Part shown: positions 8,619-16,210 of the stretch, one piece after another
How positions within the stretch are numbered: position 1 is the stretch's first letter
How the letters are laid out: each line of letters opens with the position of its first letter
Assembly: GCF_040549465.1 (NCBI RefSeq)
Contig: NZ_JBEPTL010000007.1
Location: forward strand, 62,001-126,000
Direction of reading: 5' to 3'
Length of the DNA stretch: 64,000 nt
Source: Lacisediminihabitans sp040549465
GTDB lineage: Bacteria > Actinomycetota > Actinomycetes > Actinomycetales > Microbacteriaceae
Translations under genes and position numbers: made by a program
The notes under the pieces: generated by a model
Databases searched by the model: none
Told to the model about the DNA's origin: nothing
The model's input: only the letters and a program-made list of their open reading frames with translations

Positions 8619-8899
8619 GCGTCGGCCCTACTCAGGGTGGCCCAGAGACCGAAATCGTGCATTGCTTCGACGTGCCGTTCCATCTCCTCGCGGCTACCGG
8701 TTGCGACGACCGCACGTCCCTCGGTGTGTACCTGCAGCATCCGTTTCTCCGCCTCGGCCTTGGAGAAACCGAAGTAGCTGCGGAACACCCACGACACGTA
8801 ATTCATGAGATTGACCGGGTCGTTCCAGACGATCGTGATCCATGGTGATTCGCGCACTGTCGATTCGACGATCTCCGGGCGTTCGAGAACTTCGGGCAC
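8615..8899 (-). CDS. clpS: ATP-dependent Clp protease adaptor ClpS
   Basis: About 94 residues. The core WITIVWNDPVNLMNYVSWVF holds the N-degron-binding NDP motif, with SKAEAEKRMLQVHTEGRAVV and the C-terminal HDFGLWATL. ClpS delivers proteins with bulky hydrophobic N-termini to ClpAP/ClpCP. The GTG at 8899 is preferred to a TTG at 8917, because it gives the usual family length and follows GAGGCTGGA. It is the first gene of a three-gene operon. Confidence 0.92.
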   Translation of the reverse strand: MPEVLERPEIVESTVRESPWITIVWNDPVNLMNYVSWVFRSYFGFSKAEAEKRMLQVHTEGRAVVATGSREEMERHVEAMHDFGLWATLSRADA

Positions 8900-8920
8900 T
8901 GTTCCAGCCTCACACAAATG

Positions 8921-8949
8921 GAAAGGCCCCGCGCGATGCGGGGCCTTTC
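8921..8949 (-). terminator. Hairpin terminator after tRNA-His
   Basis: A GC-rich perfect hairpin (GAAAGGCCCCGC paired with GCGGGGCCTTTC) directly downstream of the minus-strand tRNA-His and upstream of clpS. A short U-rich stretch follows on the minus strand, so it probably ends the tRNA transcript. Confidence 0.75.
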
Positions 8950-8956
8950 ACTTCGT

Positions 8957-9033
8957 TGGGGTGACCGACGGGGCTCGAACCCGCGACATCCGGCTCCACA
9001 AGCCAGCGCTCTACCAACTGAGCTACGACCACC
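8957..9033 (-). tRNA. tRNA-His (anticodon GTG)
   Basis: A complete cloverleaf on the minus strand. It has a 7-bp acceptor stem beginning GTGGTCG, D arm GCTCAGTTGGTAGAGC, anticodon stem-loop with TTGTGGA (GTG anticodon) and T arm GCGGGTTCGAGCCCCG. The His-specific extra G(-1) pairs with C73, and the CCA end is encoded. Confidence 0.95.
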
Positions 9034-9103
9034 ATGCGTGCCGTCCACGATATTTCGCGACCGACACAACTCCGCAATCTTATTACACAATCGCGCAAGT
9101 GCC

Positions 9104-9727
9104 CTACGACAGGTGTGGCAGAAACTTGTCGACGACGGATGCCGAGATCGCCTGTACCTCGTCGGTGGTCGGTCCTGGGTCGGCTACGAAGGCCGCCTTG
9201 CGGTAGTAGTCGAGCTCGCGGATGGACTCGAGGATGTCAGCCAGCGCGCGGTGCCCGCCATCCTTGGCAGGAGCGTTGAAGTAGACCCGCGGGAACCAGC
9301 GGCGGGAGAGTTCCTTGATCGAGGAGACGTCGACGTTGCGGTAGTGCAGGTGCTTGTCGACGCGCGGCATGTACTTGGCGAGGAAGGTGCGATCGGTTCC
9401 GATCGTGTTGCCCGCGAGCGGTGCGTGCTGCTCTGCCGGCACGAACTTGAGGATGTACTCGTGAACGGCGAACTCGGCGTCGGCGAGGCTGACGCCGTCG
9501 GGGATCAGTTCGAGCAGTCCCGACTTGGTGTGCATCTCGGTGACGAAATCGTTCATGTTCTCGAGTGCGGCCTGGTCGGGCTTGATCACGATGTCGAAAC
9601 CGGGGTCGATGAGGTTCAGGTCGAAGTCGGTGATCACGACGGCGACCTCGACGAGTTCGTCGACGTCGACGTCGAGTCCCGTCATTTCGCAGTCGATCCA
9701 GACGAGGTGGTCGGCGCTAGAAGGCAT
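9104..9727 (-). CDS. orn: Oligoribonuclease
   Basis: A 207-residue DEDDh exonuclease. The first catalytic motif is VWIDCEMTGLD with Asp12 and Glu14; the later AGNTIGTDRTFLAKYMP and the C-terminal HRALADILESIRELDYY contain the remaining Asp and His residues. Orn degrades 2-5 nt RNAs, including pGpG from c-di-GMP turnover, in the cytoplasm. The ATG at 9727 is preferred over a TTG two codons upstream. It is monocistronic and close to the tRNA-His gene. Confidence 0.95.
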   Translation of the reverse strand: MPSSADHLVWIDCEMTGLDVDVDELVEVAVVITDFDLNLIDPGFDIVIKPDQAALENMNDFVTEMHTKSGLLELIPDGVSLADAEFAVHEYILKFVPAEQHAPLAGNTIGTDRTFLAKYMPRVDKHLHYRNVDVSSIKELSRRWFPRVYFNAPAKDGGHRALADILESIRELDYYRKAAFVADPGPTTDEVQAISASVVDKFLPHLS

Positions 9728-9736
9728 TCCCAAATT

Positions 9737-10507
9737 CTATCGTCGTGCGGCGACAGGCTCTGGCGACGGCTGTTTCGCGGGCATCCCGTCGCCCAGCGAC
9801 ACCCCTCTCATGCGCCGGCCGAGCCAGGGCAGCGCGTAACGTCTCGCCCACACCGTCAGCGGAAGATGATGCGATGCGGTTGGCGGGTTCCACGGGAATT
9901 CTTCGTCGTCGTCGAGGCCCAGGGCTCGCGCTGCGCGGCCCGCCAGTATGCGGTGACCCGCGGTCGTCAGGTGAACCCGATCCTCCGCCCACATCGATCG
10001 ATTGCGGAGCTCGTGCATGCCCCAGAGATCGAGTGTGTAGGCGGAGTGATTGCGGGCGATGCTCCACAGGTTCGCGTTGAATACAGCGGCCCGCCCGCGC
10101 AGCGGCTTGAGGAAGAAGGCGAACTGCGGATCGAAGCAGGTCGCGAGCAGCACATCGATCCCGCGTTTGCGCAGTTCCACCACCCCACCCTCGATCCTGG
10201 CCGCCAGAGCATCGGGGTCCGCAACAGCAGTCATGAGGTCGTTCCCGCCGATCATCACGGAGACGAGGTCGGCGTCGAGTGCAATCGCCGCGGGGATCTG
10301 CCTCTCCAACACATCAGTCACCCGTCGGCCGCGTACCGCGAGGTTGGCGAATTCGATTCCGCCTGTGGCGCTGTCGAGGATGGCGGCGAGTCGGTCCGCC
10401 CATCCCATCCAGCGCTCCCGGTCACCGGCGACCGCGTCACACAGACCCTCGGTAATGGAGTCGCCAACTGCCACGTACCTGGTCCAGCCTGCGGTAGCCA
10501 CACGCAC
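9737..10507 (-). CDS. SGNH/GDSL hydrolase
   Basis: A 256-residue esterase/lipase-fold enzyme. It has block I YVAVGDSITEG with nucleophile Ser17, block III MIGGNDLM and block V DRVHLTTAGH with the Asp-x-x-His pair. No signal peptide is seen, so a cytosolic carbohydrate-ester or lipid esterase is likely. The start is GTG. It lies immediately upstream of orn on the same strand, with a 9-nt gap, and could be co-transcribed with it. Confidence 0.88.
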   Translation of the reverse strand: MRVATAGWTRYVAVGDSITEGLCDAVAGDRERWMGWADRLAAILDSATGGIEFANLAVRGRRVTDVLERQIPAAIALDADLVSVMIGGNDLMTAVADPDALAARIEGGVVELRKRGIDVLLATCFDPQFAFFLKPLRGRAAVFNANLWSIARNHSAYTLDLWGMHELRNRSMWAEDRVHLTTAGHRILAGRAARALGLDDDEEFPWNPPTASHHLPLTVWARRYALPWLGRRMRGVSLGDGMPAKQPSPEPVAARR

Positions 10508-10626
10508 AGCATCCCGGCAATGATGCGGCTGCGGGCGCTCGGCGCGGGGCTTTTTCGACTGTCAACCAAGAGTTAATCGGTCGTTTCAGAACACGCTCGC
10601 CAAACGACAGCCGTAAAATTAACGGG

Positions 10627-10848
10627 ATGAACATTACCGTCGGCGTGCTCCTCCTCGTGAATGCTGCATTCTCCGTGCTCACCTGGCCCACTTTCTATCG
10701 ACGTGTCGCCAAGGATCCGAGGGCCAGGGATGCGGCAGGCGCAGCCACGAAATTCCTCACGGTGCACCTCGTGCTTCTGGTGATCGCAATGGTGATTGCC
10801 GCGGCATCCGTCGTGGCGGCGATCGCATCGCTCAGCGGCGCGTGGTAG
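10627..10848 (+). CDS. SCO4848-type small membrane protein
   Basis: A 73-residue protein with two hydrophobic helices, at about residues 2-20 and 45-70. A conserved loop NAAFSVLTWPTFYRRVAKDPRARD lies between and around them. This matches the SCO4848 family of actinobacterial membrane proteins, whose function is unknown. It is followed after 9 nt by a small acidic gene. Confidence 0.75.
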   Translation: MNITVGVLLLVNAAFSVLTWPTFYRRVAKDPRARDAAGAATKFLTVHLVLLVIAMVIAAASVVAAIASLSGAW

Positions 10849-10857
10849 TAATGCTTC

Positions 10858-11136
10858 ATGACTGATGCAGAACCGACACTTGCCCACGGCGACGAATACC
10901 TCGTGATCTACGAGGGCGGCCCCAATGACGGTCAGACCGACATCCGCATCAGCACCGATGGTGGCTTCGACGCCGAGATCACCGTGCTCACCGCTGTCGG
11001 CGGCAAAGAGACCCTGATCGACTACAACAAATCGAGCTTCACCGAGGTCGGCGGCCAGTACCACGTGGTTTACCGCTATGACGCGAAAGACAGCGAGCCC
11101 GTAGACGACCCGGAAGACCGCGGCGACCGCCAGTAG
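10858..11136 (+). CDS. Small acidic protein of unknown function
   Basis: A 92-residue acidic protein without membrane segments. The sequence YEGGPNDGQTDIRISTDGGF suggests a small all-beta fold. The last 15 residues (DPEDRGDRQ) are highly charged and probably disordered. I do not recognise the family. It probably shares a transcript with the SCO4848-type gene upstream (9-nt gap). Confidence 0.65.
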   Translation: MTDAEPTLAHGDEYLVIYEGGPNDGQTDIRISTDGGFDAEITVLTAVGGKETLIDYNKSSFTEVGGQYHVVYRYDAKDSEPVDDPEDRGDRQ

Positions 11137-11171
11137 GGAATCATCCTCACCGTTTCACCGTTGGGATCAGG

Positions 11172-11432
11172 ATGCAGTTAGTTTTCTTCGCCTCCTCCTT
11201 CTGTGAGCCGTGCATCCAGACCAGGGCCGTGCTCGACCAGGCCTCGAAGCTCGTGCCGGCGCTGAAGATCGCGGAACTCGATGTGGCGCGGGAGACCGCG
11301 GAGGCCGAGAAGGCGGGTATCCGCTCGACGCCGACAGTGGTCGTACTCGACGGTGAAGGGTCGGAGGTTTTTCGTGCGGAAGGCGTGCCGAGCCTCGATC
11401 AGGTGCTGGTAGCGCTCGCCAAGGCGGTATGA
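11172..11432 (+). CDS. Thioredoxin-fold protein with CEPC active site
   Basis: An 86-residue minimal thioredoxin fold. It opens with a beta strand and the redox motif FCEPC (Cys11, Cys14), followed by a helix, and has the cis-Pro region RSTPTVVVLDGEG typical of thioredoxins. It is shorter than classical thioredoxin (about 105 residues) and cytosolic. It could serve as a thiol-disulfide reductant; no dedicated partner is nearby. Confidence 0.85.
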   Translation: MQLVFFASSFCEPCIQTRAVLDQASKLVPALKIAELDVARETAEAEKAGIRSTPTVVVLDGEGSEVFRAEGVPSLDQVLVALAKAV

Positions 11433-11461
11433 GCCCCTGCGGTATCGTTGGAATGCTTCCC

Positions 11462-11534
11462 GCCTCTGTAGCTCAGTGGATAGAGCAGCGGCCTTCTAAT
11501 CCGCTTGTCGTAGGTTCGATTCCTACCAGGGGCA
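11462..11534 (+). tRNA. tRNA-Arg (anticodon TCT)
   Basis: A cloverleaf with acceptor stem GCCTCTG/CAGGGGC, D arm GCTCAGTGGATAGAGC, anticodon loop CTTCTAA (TCT) and T arm GTAGGTTCGATTCCTAC, with discriminator A. CCA is not encoded. The anticodon stem has a C-T mismatch at its loop end. A partial copy of its 3' end follows about 60 bp downstream. Confidence 0.93.
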
Positions 11535-11577
11535 CACGTCCCGAAAGTTGCACCAGTTGCACCCGTGAGACTGCGGC

Positions 11578-11617
11578 GCAGAGCTTCGCTCTGCGGGTTC
11601 GTTCCTACCAGGGGCAC
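11578..11617 (+). repeat. Partial duplicate of the tRNA-Arg 3' end next to a small hairpin
   Basis: Positions 11596-11617 repeat the last part of tRNA-Arg (11513-11535) with one missing base in the T loop: GGTTCG-TTCCTACCAGGGGC. It is preceded by a perfect hairpin, GCAGAGC-TTC-GCTCTGC, at 11578-11594. Copied 3' tRNA ends are typical of site-specific integration scars (attL/attR). Confidence 0.75.
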
Positions 11618-11639
11618 CACGCCAGAACGCCCAGTGTCA

Positions 11640-11696
11640 CGAAAGTCGCCAAATTGCCCTTTCCAGCTGTGGGCGGGGGCAACTTGGCAACTTTCG
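11640..11696 (-). repeat. 20-bp inverted repeat that pairs fully only as minus-strand RNA
   Basis: Arms 11640-11659 and 11677-11696 match at 18 of 20 positions. The two differences are G.U wobbles on the minus strand but C.A and A.C mismatches on the plus strand. Pairing continues outward through CCCAGTGT/ACGCTGGG with a 2-nt bulge. It is not a recognisable gene or a classical terminator. Confidence 0.65.
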
Positions 11697-11797
11697 ACGC
11701 TGGGCGCGTATCCGCTGCGGAATGAGAACTACAGAGTCGTCGCGGCGCCCACGAAGTATCAGCAACACGGCCTTTGCGGCCCATGAAAGAGTTGAGT

Positions 11798-12574
11798 ATG
11801 CAATCCCGAAACCTCGGATATTCCGAGTACGGTGCCGACCGGCAGGAGACGCTGTTCCTGCTCCACGGCGGTGGCGTCACCGGGCTCATGTGGCGCACCC
11901 AGGTCGCGGCTCTCACAGATTTTCACCTGGTCGTCGTCGATCTGCCCGGCCACGCATCCAGCAGCCACCTCGAATTCCTCAGCCTGGATGACGCTGCCGA
12001 TCGCGTCGCAGAACTCATTGATGCCGTGGCTCACGGCGGCCGCACGCACGTGATCGGACTGTCGCTCGGCGGAGACATCGGCGTGCGGATGCTGGCCCGG
12101 CATCCCGGCGTCGTGCGATCCGCAATGCTCACCGGTCTCGCGGCCGAACCCATTAGTCCCTTGATGCAGGCGATCGGCCGCCTGGGCGGCCTATCGATGA
12201 AATCACGTGCCTATGCCCGCATGAGCGCGCGCACCATCGAGGTGCCACCGGAGCTGCTCGAGGAATACCTCGCCCAGTCACGCAACTTCCGGCGCAGCGA
12301 CTACCAGCGTTTCACCCGTGAGATCTTCGCGGGAGTATCGCTCGACGGCTTATCGACAATGGATGTGCCGGTGCTCGTCGTCGCTGGGGAACGGGAGAGC
12401 CCGACCGCGCGTCGCTCAGCCGCGATCGTCGCCGCGGCGATTCCTGGCGCCGTCGCAGCCCTCGCACCCGGTGTCGGCCATGTCTGGAATGTCGAAAATC
12501 CTGAACTCTTCAACGAGACGGTGACCATGTGGGTCAACGATCATCACATCTCGCCGGAGCTGATCCGGCTCTAG
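11798..12574 (+). CDS. Alpha/beta-hydrolase
   Basis: A 258-residue alpha/beta-hydrolase. It has the oxyanion segment LLHGGGVTGLMW, nucleophile elbow GLSLGGD, the later VLVVAGERES with the Asp/Glu position and catalytic His in GVGHVWNVENP. No signal peptide is present. ATG at 11798 follows AAAGAG at good spacing and is preferred to the ATG at 11783. The substrate is unknown; the fold suits a small-ester or C-C hydrolase. Confidence 0.87.
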   Translation: MQSRNLGYSEYGADRQETLFLLHGGGVTGLMWRTQVAALTDFHLVVVDLPGHASSSHLEFLSLDDAADRVAELIDAVAHGGRTHVIGLSLGGDIGVRMLARHPGVVRSAMLTGLAAEPISPLMQAIGRLGGLSMKSRAYARMSARTIEVPPELLEEYLAQSRNFRRSDYQRFTREIFAGVSLDGLSTMDVPVLVVAGERESPTARRSAAIVAAAIPGAVAALAPGVGHVWNVENPELFNETVTMWVNDHHISPELIRL

Positions 12575-12587
12575 CCGGAACGATCGG

Positions 12588-13610
12588 TCAGTCCCGCGAG
12601 CGGTGCTGGTCGTCGACGGGGTCGGTGCCCTTGCCAGCTGCGATGGCGGATGCGGGGGAGAAGATCGAGTCGTCGACGAGGTGATCCGATCGGTCTGCGT
12701 CTAAACCGTCGGAGTTGCCCCGAGCGTCAGAGAACTGGACTTTGCCGGAAGTCTCGACTTCGTCGGTGGTCTCGGACTCGGCCGGTTCGACCAGTTCGGG
12801 AATGTCGTCATCCGCTGCCGTGGATGCTGTCGGGCGCGCGGATGCAGAAGCGGGGGCGACTTCGGTGGTCTCGCTGGCCGAGCGGTCGGTGTCCGCTTTG
12901 GTGTCGGGGGTCACGGATGCCGTGGCGGGAATCACCGCGGCGGGAATCACCGCGGCGGGGATCACTGCGGCGGGGATCACTGCGGGGGCGGCGACCGCGG
13001 CGGCGGCTGGCCGTGCCCATCGGGACGTCTTGACCGTCTCCACGGGACCTGTCTCGGTCACCTGTTGCGCGGCCCAGGCCTGCTGCTGGTGCACCAGTTC
13101 CTGCTCACTGACCGACGAATCATAGGCCCAGGAGTCGAGATCGTTCTTGAAGAGCTTCTTTGCCCTGGTGGGGCGAGCCTGCCATTCGATCATCCGATCG
13201 CGGAAGACGAGGAGGGTCTGTTCGGCCTGGAAGCTGAACGAGACGGCATTCTTCTTCATCTCGGCGATCTCGTGACGTGCCCAGTCGGCGGCCAGCGCGG
13301 TCCCGGGTACCGGCAAGAGGCGCAGACGGATGTCGGCATCGCCGATGAGGTGATCGATGTGCTGCTGCTCCGGGGCTGGCAGCGTGTTCCACACGGCGGC
13401 CTTACGACCGGCACTGATCAGGGCGGTGACCGCGGATGCTTTGACCTCACGGTCGCTGAGCGCGATGACACGCTTGGCGAATCCACGGCCGATCGCGGCA
13501 GCAACCAGTCCTGCGACGACGATCGCGATGAAGGGAATGACGGCGCCGGAAATGACACGCCATCCGCCATCGGAGTTCAGCCAGTCAACGAAGTTGTTCC
13601 ACCATTCCAT
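12588..13610 (-). CDS. Membrane-anchored hypothetical protein with AVIPA repeats
   Basis: A 340-residue protein. An N-terminal membrane helix spans about residues 18-42 (ISGAVIPFIAIVVAGLVAAA). A conserved cytoplasmic region follows to about residue 180, containing FSFQAEQTLLVFRDRMIEWQ. A low-complexity Ala/Pro/Thr/Glu-rich tail completes it, with four AVIPA repeats at about 210-230. The family is unknown to me. The repeat comes from a 15-bp DNA unit that could vary in copy number. It is monocistronic, ending 13 nt from the convergent hydrolase gene. Confidence 0.7.
   Translation of the reverse strand: MEWWNNFVDWLNSDGGWRVISGAVIPFIAIVVAGLVAAAIGRGFAKRVIALSDREVKASAVTALISAGRKAAVWNTLPAPEQQHIDHLIGDADIRLRLLPVPGTALAADWARHEIAEMKKNAVSFSFQAEQTLLVFRDRMIEWQARPTRAKKLFKNDLDSWAYDSSVSEQELVHQQQAWAAQQVTETGPVETVKTSRWARPAAAAVAAPAVIPAAVIPAAVIPAAVIPATASVTPDTKADTDRSASETTEVAPASASARPTASTAADDDIPELVEPAESETTDEVETSGKVQFSDARGNSDGLDADRSDHLVDDSIFSPASAIAAGKGTDPVDDQHRSRD
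12922..12981 (-). repeat. 15-bp tandem repeat, four copies, inside a coding region
   Basis: Four 15-bp units (12922-12936, 12937-12951, 12952-12966, 12967-12981) of the type GCGGCGGGAATCACC. The last two carry GGATCACT instead of GAATCACC. On the minus strand they encode AVIPA repeats and keep the reading frame. Confidence 0.9.
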
Positions 13611-13684
13611 GCACGAACCTTAACCCCGTTATGCCGGCGAAGGGCGACTGTGCGTGGCGAGTCTCGAACACGGCCAGGCGCCCC

Positions 13685-13963
13685 TTAACTGGGGCGAAAG
13701 CACTCGATTGCGTCGTCGATGCTCCAGAACTCGCCCATGACGATAAATCGTCGCTGCAGCACCAGCAGTCGCTTGGCGCGATAGCGGAGCCCCTCGCGAA
13801 CCCTGAACTGTTCGATGTAGCCCAGCACATCGCCGTCGGGGCGCGTCACGCGCCACAGTTCGTCGTGCAACTGCACCAGGGCCAAATCCGGTTGGCGTCG
13901 ACCCGGTCGGCGCTGCCCCGGTCGAATGAGGGGCAGGTCGCCCACGAAAGCAAGTGTTGTCAT
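13685..13963 (-). CDS. Small basic protein of unknown function
   Basis: A 92-residue basic protein. A Pro/Arg-rich stretch (GQRRPGRRQPDLAL) is followed by an ordered region, LWRVTRPDGDVLGYIEQF ... LLVLQRRFIVMGEFWSIDDA, that looks like a short beta-rich domain. No known motif is recognised. It is isolated: 75 nt follow the preceding gene start and 140 nt precede the aldo/keto reductase gene. Confidence 0.6.
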   Translation of the reverse strand: MTTLAFVGDLPLIRPGQRRPGRRQPDLALVQLHDELWRVTRPDGDVLGYIEQFRVREGLRYRAKRLLVLQRRFIVMGEFWSIDDAIECFRPS

Positions 13964-14102
13964 GCGGATTCCTCGGCCTGTCTAATCAAGACGCGGCGCC
14001 TGTCGAAGGCGTGCTATCTGTTCGGGACTGCAGCCGGCCCAGCTGTCGATGTACCGCCAGATTAGGGGCGGCCACCGACATCCGTCATGACAACATCGGG
14101 CG

Positions 14103-15110
14103 TCAGCGCGTGCCGGTGCCGTCTACCGCATAGGGCTCGATCGCGGCGATCTCGTCGGAGCTGAGAGCGGTCCCGTCGAAAGCGGCGATGTTGTTCTCGA
14201 GCTGCGCAACGCTCGAAGCGCCGATGAGAGCGGAGCTGACCTGCGGCTGGCGCAGCACCCAGTTGAGAGCGAGTTGGGCCAGGCTCTGGCCGCGTCCCTT
14301 GGCGATCTCATTGAGGCCCCTGGCGCGCTCGAGATAAGTTTCGCTGATGTTGTCGGCATTCATCCAGCGGCCCTCTGCGGCGCGGGAATCGGCAGGAATA
14401 CCAGCGAGGTAGCGGTCGGTGAGCAACCCCTGCGCGAGCGGGGAGAAAACGATGCTTCCCATACCCAGTTCGTCGAGCACGGGGAGCAGCCCTTCGGTCT
14501 CAATATGCCGATCGAACATGTTGTACCGCGGCTGGTGGATCAGCACCGGGATGTTGTGGGCGGAGAGAGCCTTGTGTGCCGCGATCGTCTGCTCGGTGTT
14601 GTAGTTCGAGATTCCGACGTACAGAGCCTTGCCAGAAGTTACGGCGGTGGCGAGCGCACCCATCGTCTCCTCGATCGGGGTGTCGGGGTCCGGGCGGTGC
14701 GAGTAGAAGATGTCGACGTAATCGAGACCCATGCGTGACAGGCTCTGGTCGAGGGATGACAGCATGTTCTTGCGCGATCCCCACTCACCGTAGGGGCCGT
14801 CCCACATCTCGTAACCGGCCTTGGTTGAGATGATGAGTTCGTCGCGGTACGGGCGGAAATCATCAGCGAAGATGCGTCCGAAGTTGGTCTCGGCGGAGCC
14901 TGCGGGCGGACCGTAGTTGTTGGCGAGATCGAAATGGGTGACCCCGAGATCGAAAGCGCGGCGAAGTATCGCGCGCTGCGTGTCGACGGCCCGGTCAAAA
15001 CCGAAGTTATTCCAGAGGCCGAGGGATACCGCCGGAAGCTTCAGCCCGCTTCGCCCCACCCTCGTGTATTCGATGGACTGGTAACGATCGGCGTCAGCGG
15101 TATAGGTCAT
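14103..15110 (-). CDS. Aldo/keto reductase, YghZ/GPR type
   Basis: A 335-residue TIM-barrel oxidoreductase. The start region IEYTRVGRSGLKLPAVSLGL, the catalytic DLANNYGPPAGSAE (Asp and Tyr) and the DIFYSHRPDPDTPIEETM segment with His fit the L-glyceraldehyde-3-phosphate reductase (YghZ) group. The C-terminal SALIGASSVAQLENN is the usual NADPH-binding end. It reduces aldehydes or ketoses with NADPH in the cytosol. It is divergently arranged to msrA, with 118 bp between starts. Confidence 0.92.
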   Translation of the reverse strand: MTYTADADRYQSIEYTRVGRSGLKLPAVSLGLWNNFGFDRAVDTQRAILRRAFDLGVTHFDLANNYGPPAGSAETNFGRIFADDFRPYRDELIISTKAGYEMWDGPYGEWGSRKNMLSSLDQSLSRMGLDYVDIFYSHRPDPDTPIEETMGALATAVTSGKALYVGISNYNTEQTIAAHKALSAHNIPVLIHQPRYNMFDRHIETEGLLPVLDELGMGSIVFSPLAQGLLTDRYLAGIPADSRAAEGRWMNADNISETYLERARGLNEIAKGRGQSLAQLALNWVLRQPQVSSALIGASSVAQLENNIAAFDGTALSSDEIAAIEPYAVDGTGTR

Positions 15111-15228
15111 GGTCCAAGCCTAGAGGGGCCTGTGAGCGGGGAATGGCGGGAAGGCATCGACTGTTATCCACTGTTATTCACGCTGGCAGGCCAGCTATCT
15201 TCCCACAAGCAGAAAGTAGGCTCTCAGC

Positions 15229-15756
15229 ATGCAAACATTCGTTCTCGCAGGTGGCTGTTTCTGGTGTCTCGACGCTGTCTATCGCACCCTTCGTGGTGTG
15301 AGCGACGTGGTTTCGGGTTACACCGGTGGTACGACGAAGAACCCCAGCTACGACGCCGTCTGCACCGGCATGACCGGCCACGCCGAGGCGGTCGCGGTCA
15401 CCTTCGACCCAGAAATCATCCCGGCCGACGTGATTCTCGACGTGTTCTTCTCGCTGCACGACCCTCGCCAACTCAACAGGCAGGGCAACGATGTCGGCAC
15501 CCAATACCGCAGCGCGATGTTCCCTGCGGATGACGAGCAGAAGGTTCAATTCGAGACCGCTCGCGACCGCGCATCAGAGTATTGGGATGGCGGCCTCGTC
15601 ACCACCATCGAGCCTCTCGCCGAGTGGTACCCGGCAGAGGACTACCACCAGGACTTCTTCGCGAAGAACCCTGGACAGGGTTACTGCATGGCCGTCGCCG
15701 TGCCGAAGGTAAACAAGATCCGCAAGTCGTTTGCGGAGTACGTGCTCGCTTCTTGA
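15229..15756 (+). CDS. msrA: Peptide-methionine (S)-S-oxide reductase MsrA
   Basis: A 175-residue enzyme with the catalytic motif GGCFWCLD (Cys10), YTGG and GHAEAVAVTFDP. It also has the conserved DVGTQYRSAMF and EDYHQDFFAKNP, with a late Cys in GYCMAVAVPK that can serve in recycling. It reduces methionine-S-sulfoxide in proteins using thioredoxin. A strong terminator follows the stop. It lies divergent from the aldo/keto reductase. Confidence 0.97.
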   Translation: MQTFVLAGGCFWCLDAVYRTLRGVSDVVSGYTGGTTKNPSYDAVCTGMTGHAEAVAVTFDPEIIPADVILDVFFSLHDPRQLNRQGNDVGTQYRSAMFPADDEQKVQFETARDRASEYWDGGLVTTIEPLAEWYPAEDYHQDFFAKNPGQGYCMAVAVPKVNKIRKSFAEYVLAS

Positions 15757-15774
15757 CACTCCGTGAAACGTGAT

Positions 15775-15809
15775 GATCGGCCCTCCGTACCAGCTCCGGA
15801 GGGCCGATC
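15775..15809. terminator. Perfect hairpin terminator after msrA
   Basis: Arms 15775-15787 and 15797-15809 (GATCGGCCCTCCG and its complement) are perfect, with a 9-nt loop. It lies about 20 nt after the msrA stop and is followed by TGTGTATGTG, a weak U-tract. Confidence 0.85.
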
Positions 15810-15900
15810 TGTGTATGTGATCGAAATAGACGCCAAGCGGGCTGCCGCGTCTTAAACTGGGGCGGTCGGCGCAGCCGGCAGTCAGAAAGGAAGCTCGACG

Positions 15901-16122
15901 ATGAGCAATGACAACCAGCAGACAACGATTGAGAAGACCTGGGTGGCATATGGACCAGCCGGAGTCGTCGGATCGGTGCATCAGGTCGAAGGCGGCTTTA
16001 CCTTCCGTCTTCTGACCGACGAGGCCCCGCGGGCAGAGTATCCCACCCTCGAAGTGGCGAAGAGTGCACTGCACGCAGCCCTTCTCCCCGGGGCCGAGTG
16101 GCCGGAATTCCGCGAGCACTAG
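15901..16122 (+). CDS. Small soluble protein of unknown function
   Basis: A 73-residue protein. GPAGVVGSVHQVEGGFTFRL followed by EYPTLEVAKSALHAAL suggests a beta hairpin and one helix. It has a good Shine-Dalgarno sequence (AAAGGAAGC) before the ATG. I do not recognise the family. A terminator directly downstream indicates a monocistronic unit. Confidence 0.75.
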   Translation: MSNDNQQTTIEKTWVAYGPAGVVGSVHQVEGGFTFRLLTDEAPRAEYPTLEVAKSALHAALLPGAEWPEFREH

Positions 16123-16140
16123 TCCCTCACAGCACCACGA

Positions 16141-16177
16141 GGGAAGGCCGTCTCCCCGGTTGGGAGGCGGCCTTCCC
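16141..16177. terminator. Hairpin terminator
   Basis: Arms 16141-16156 and 16162-16177 pair at 15 of 16 positions (one G.U) around a 5-nt loop. Outer pairing through CCACGA/TCGTGG lengthens the stem. It lies about 20 nt after the small-protein stop and just before the SSB gene. Confidence 0.8.
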
Positions 16178-16210
16178 CGCGTCGTGGCCGGCGGATCCAC
16201 ACTCTCCTGT

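Noticed and set aside
8918..10576. A 550-codon plus-strand open frame across tRNA-His, orn and the GDSL esterase gene
   Set aside because: It covers a tRNA and two well-supported minus-strand genes, and its product has no domain.
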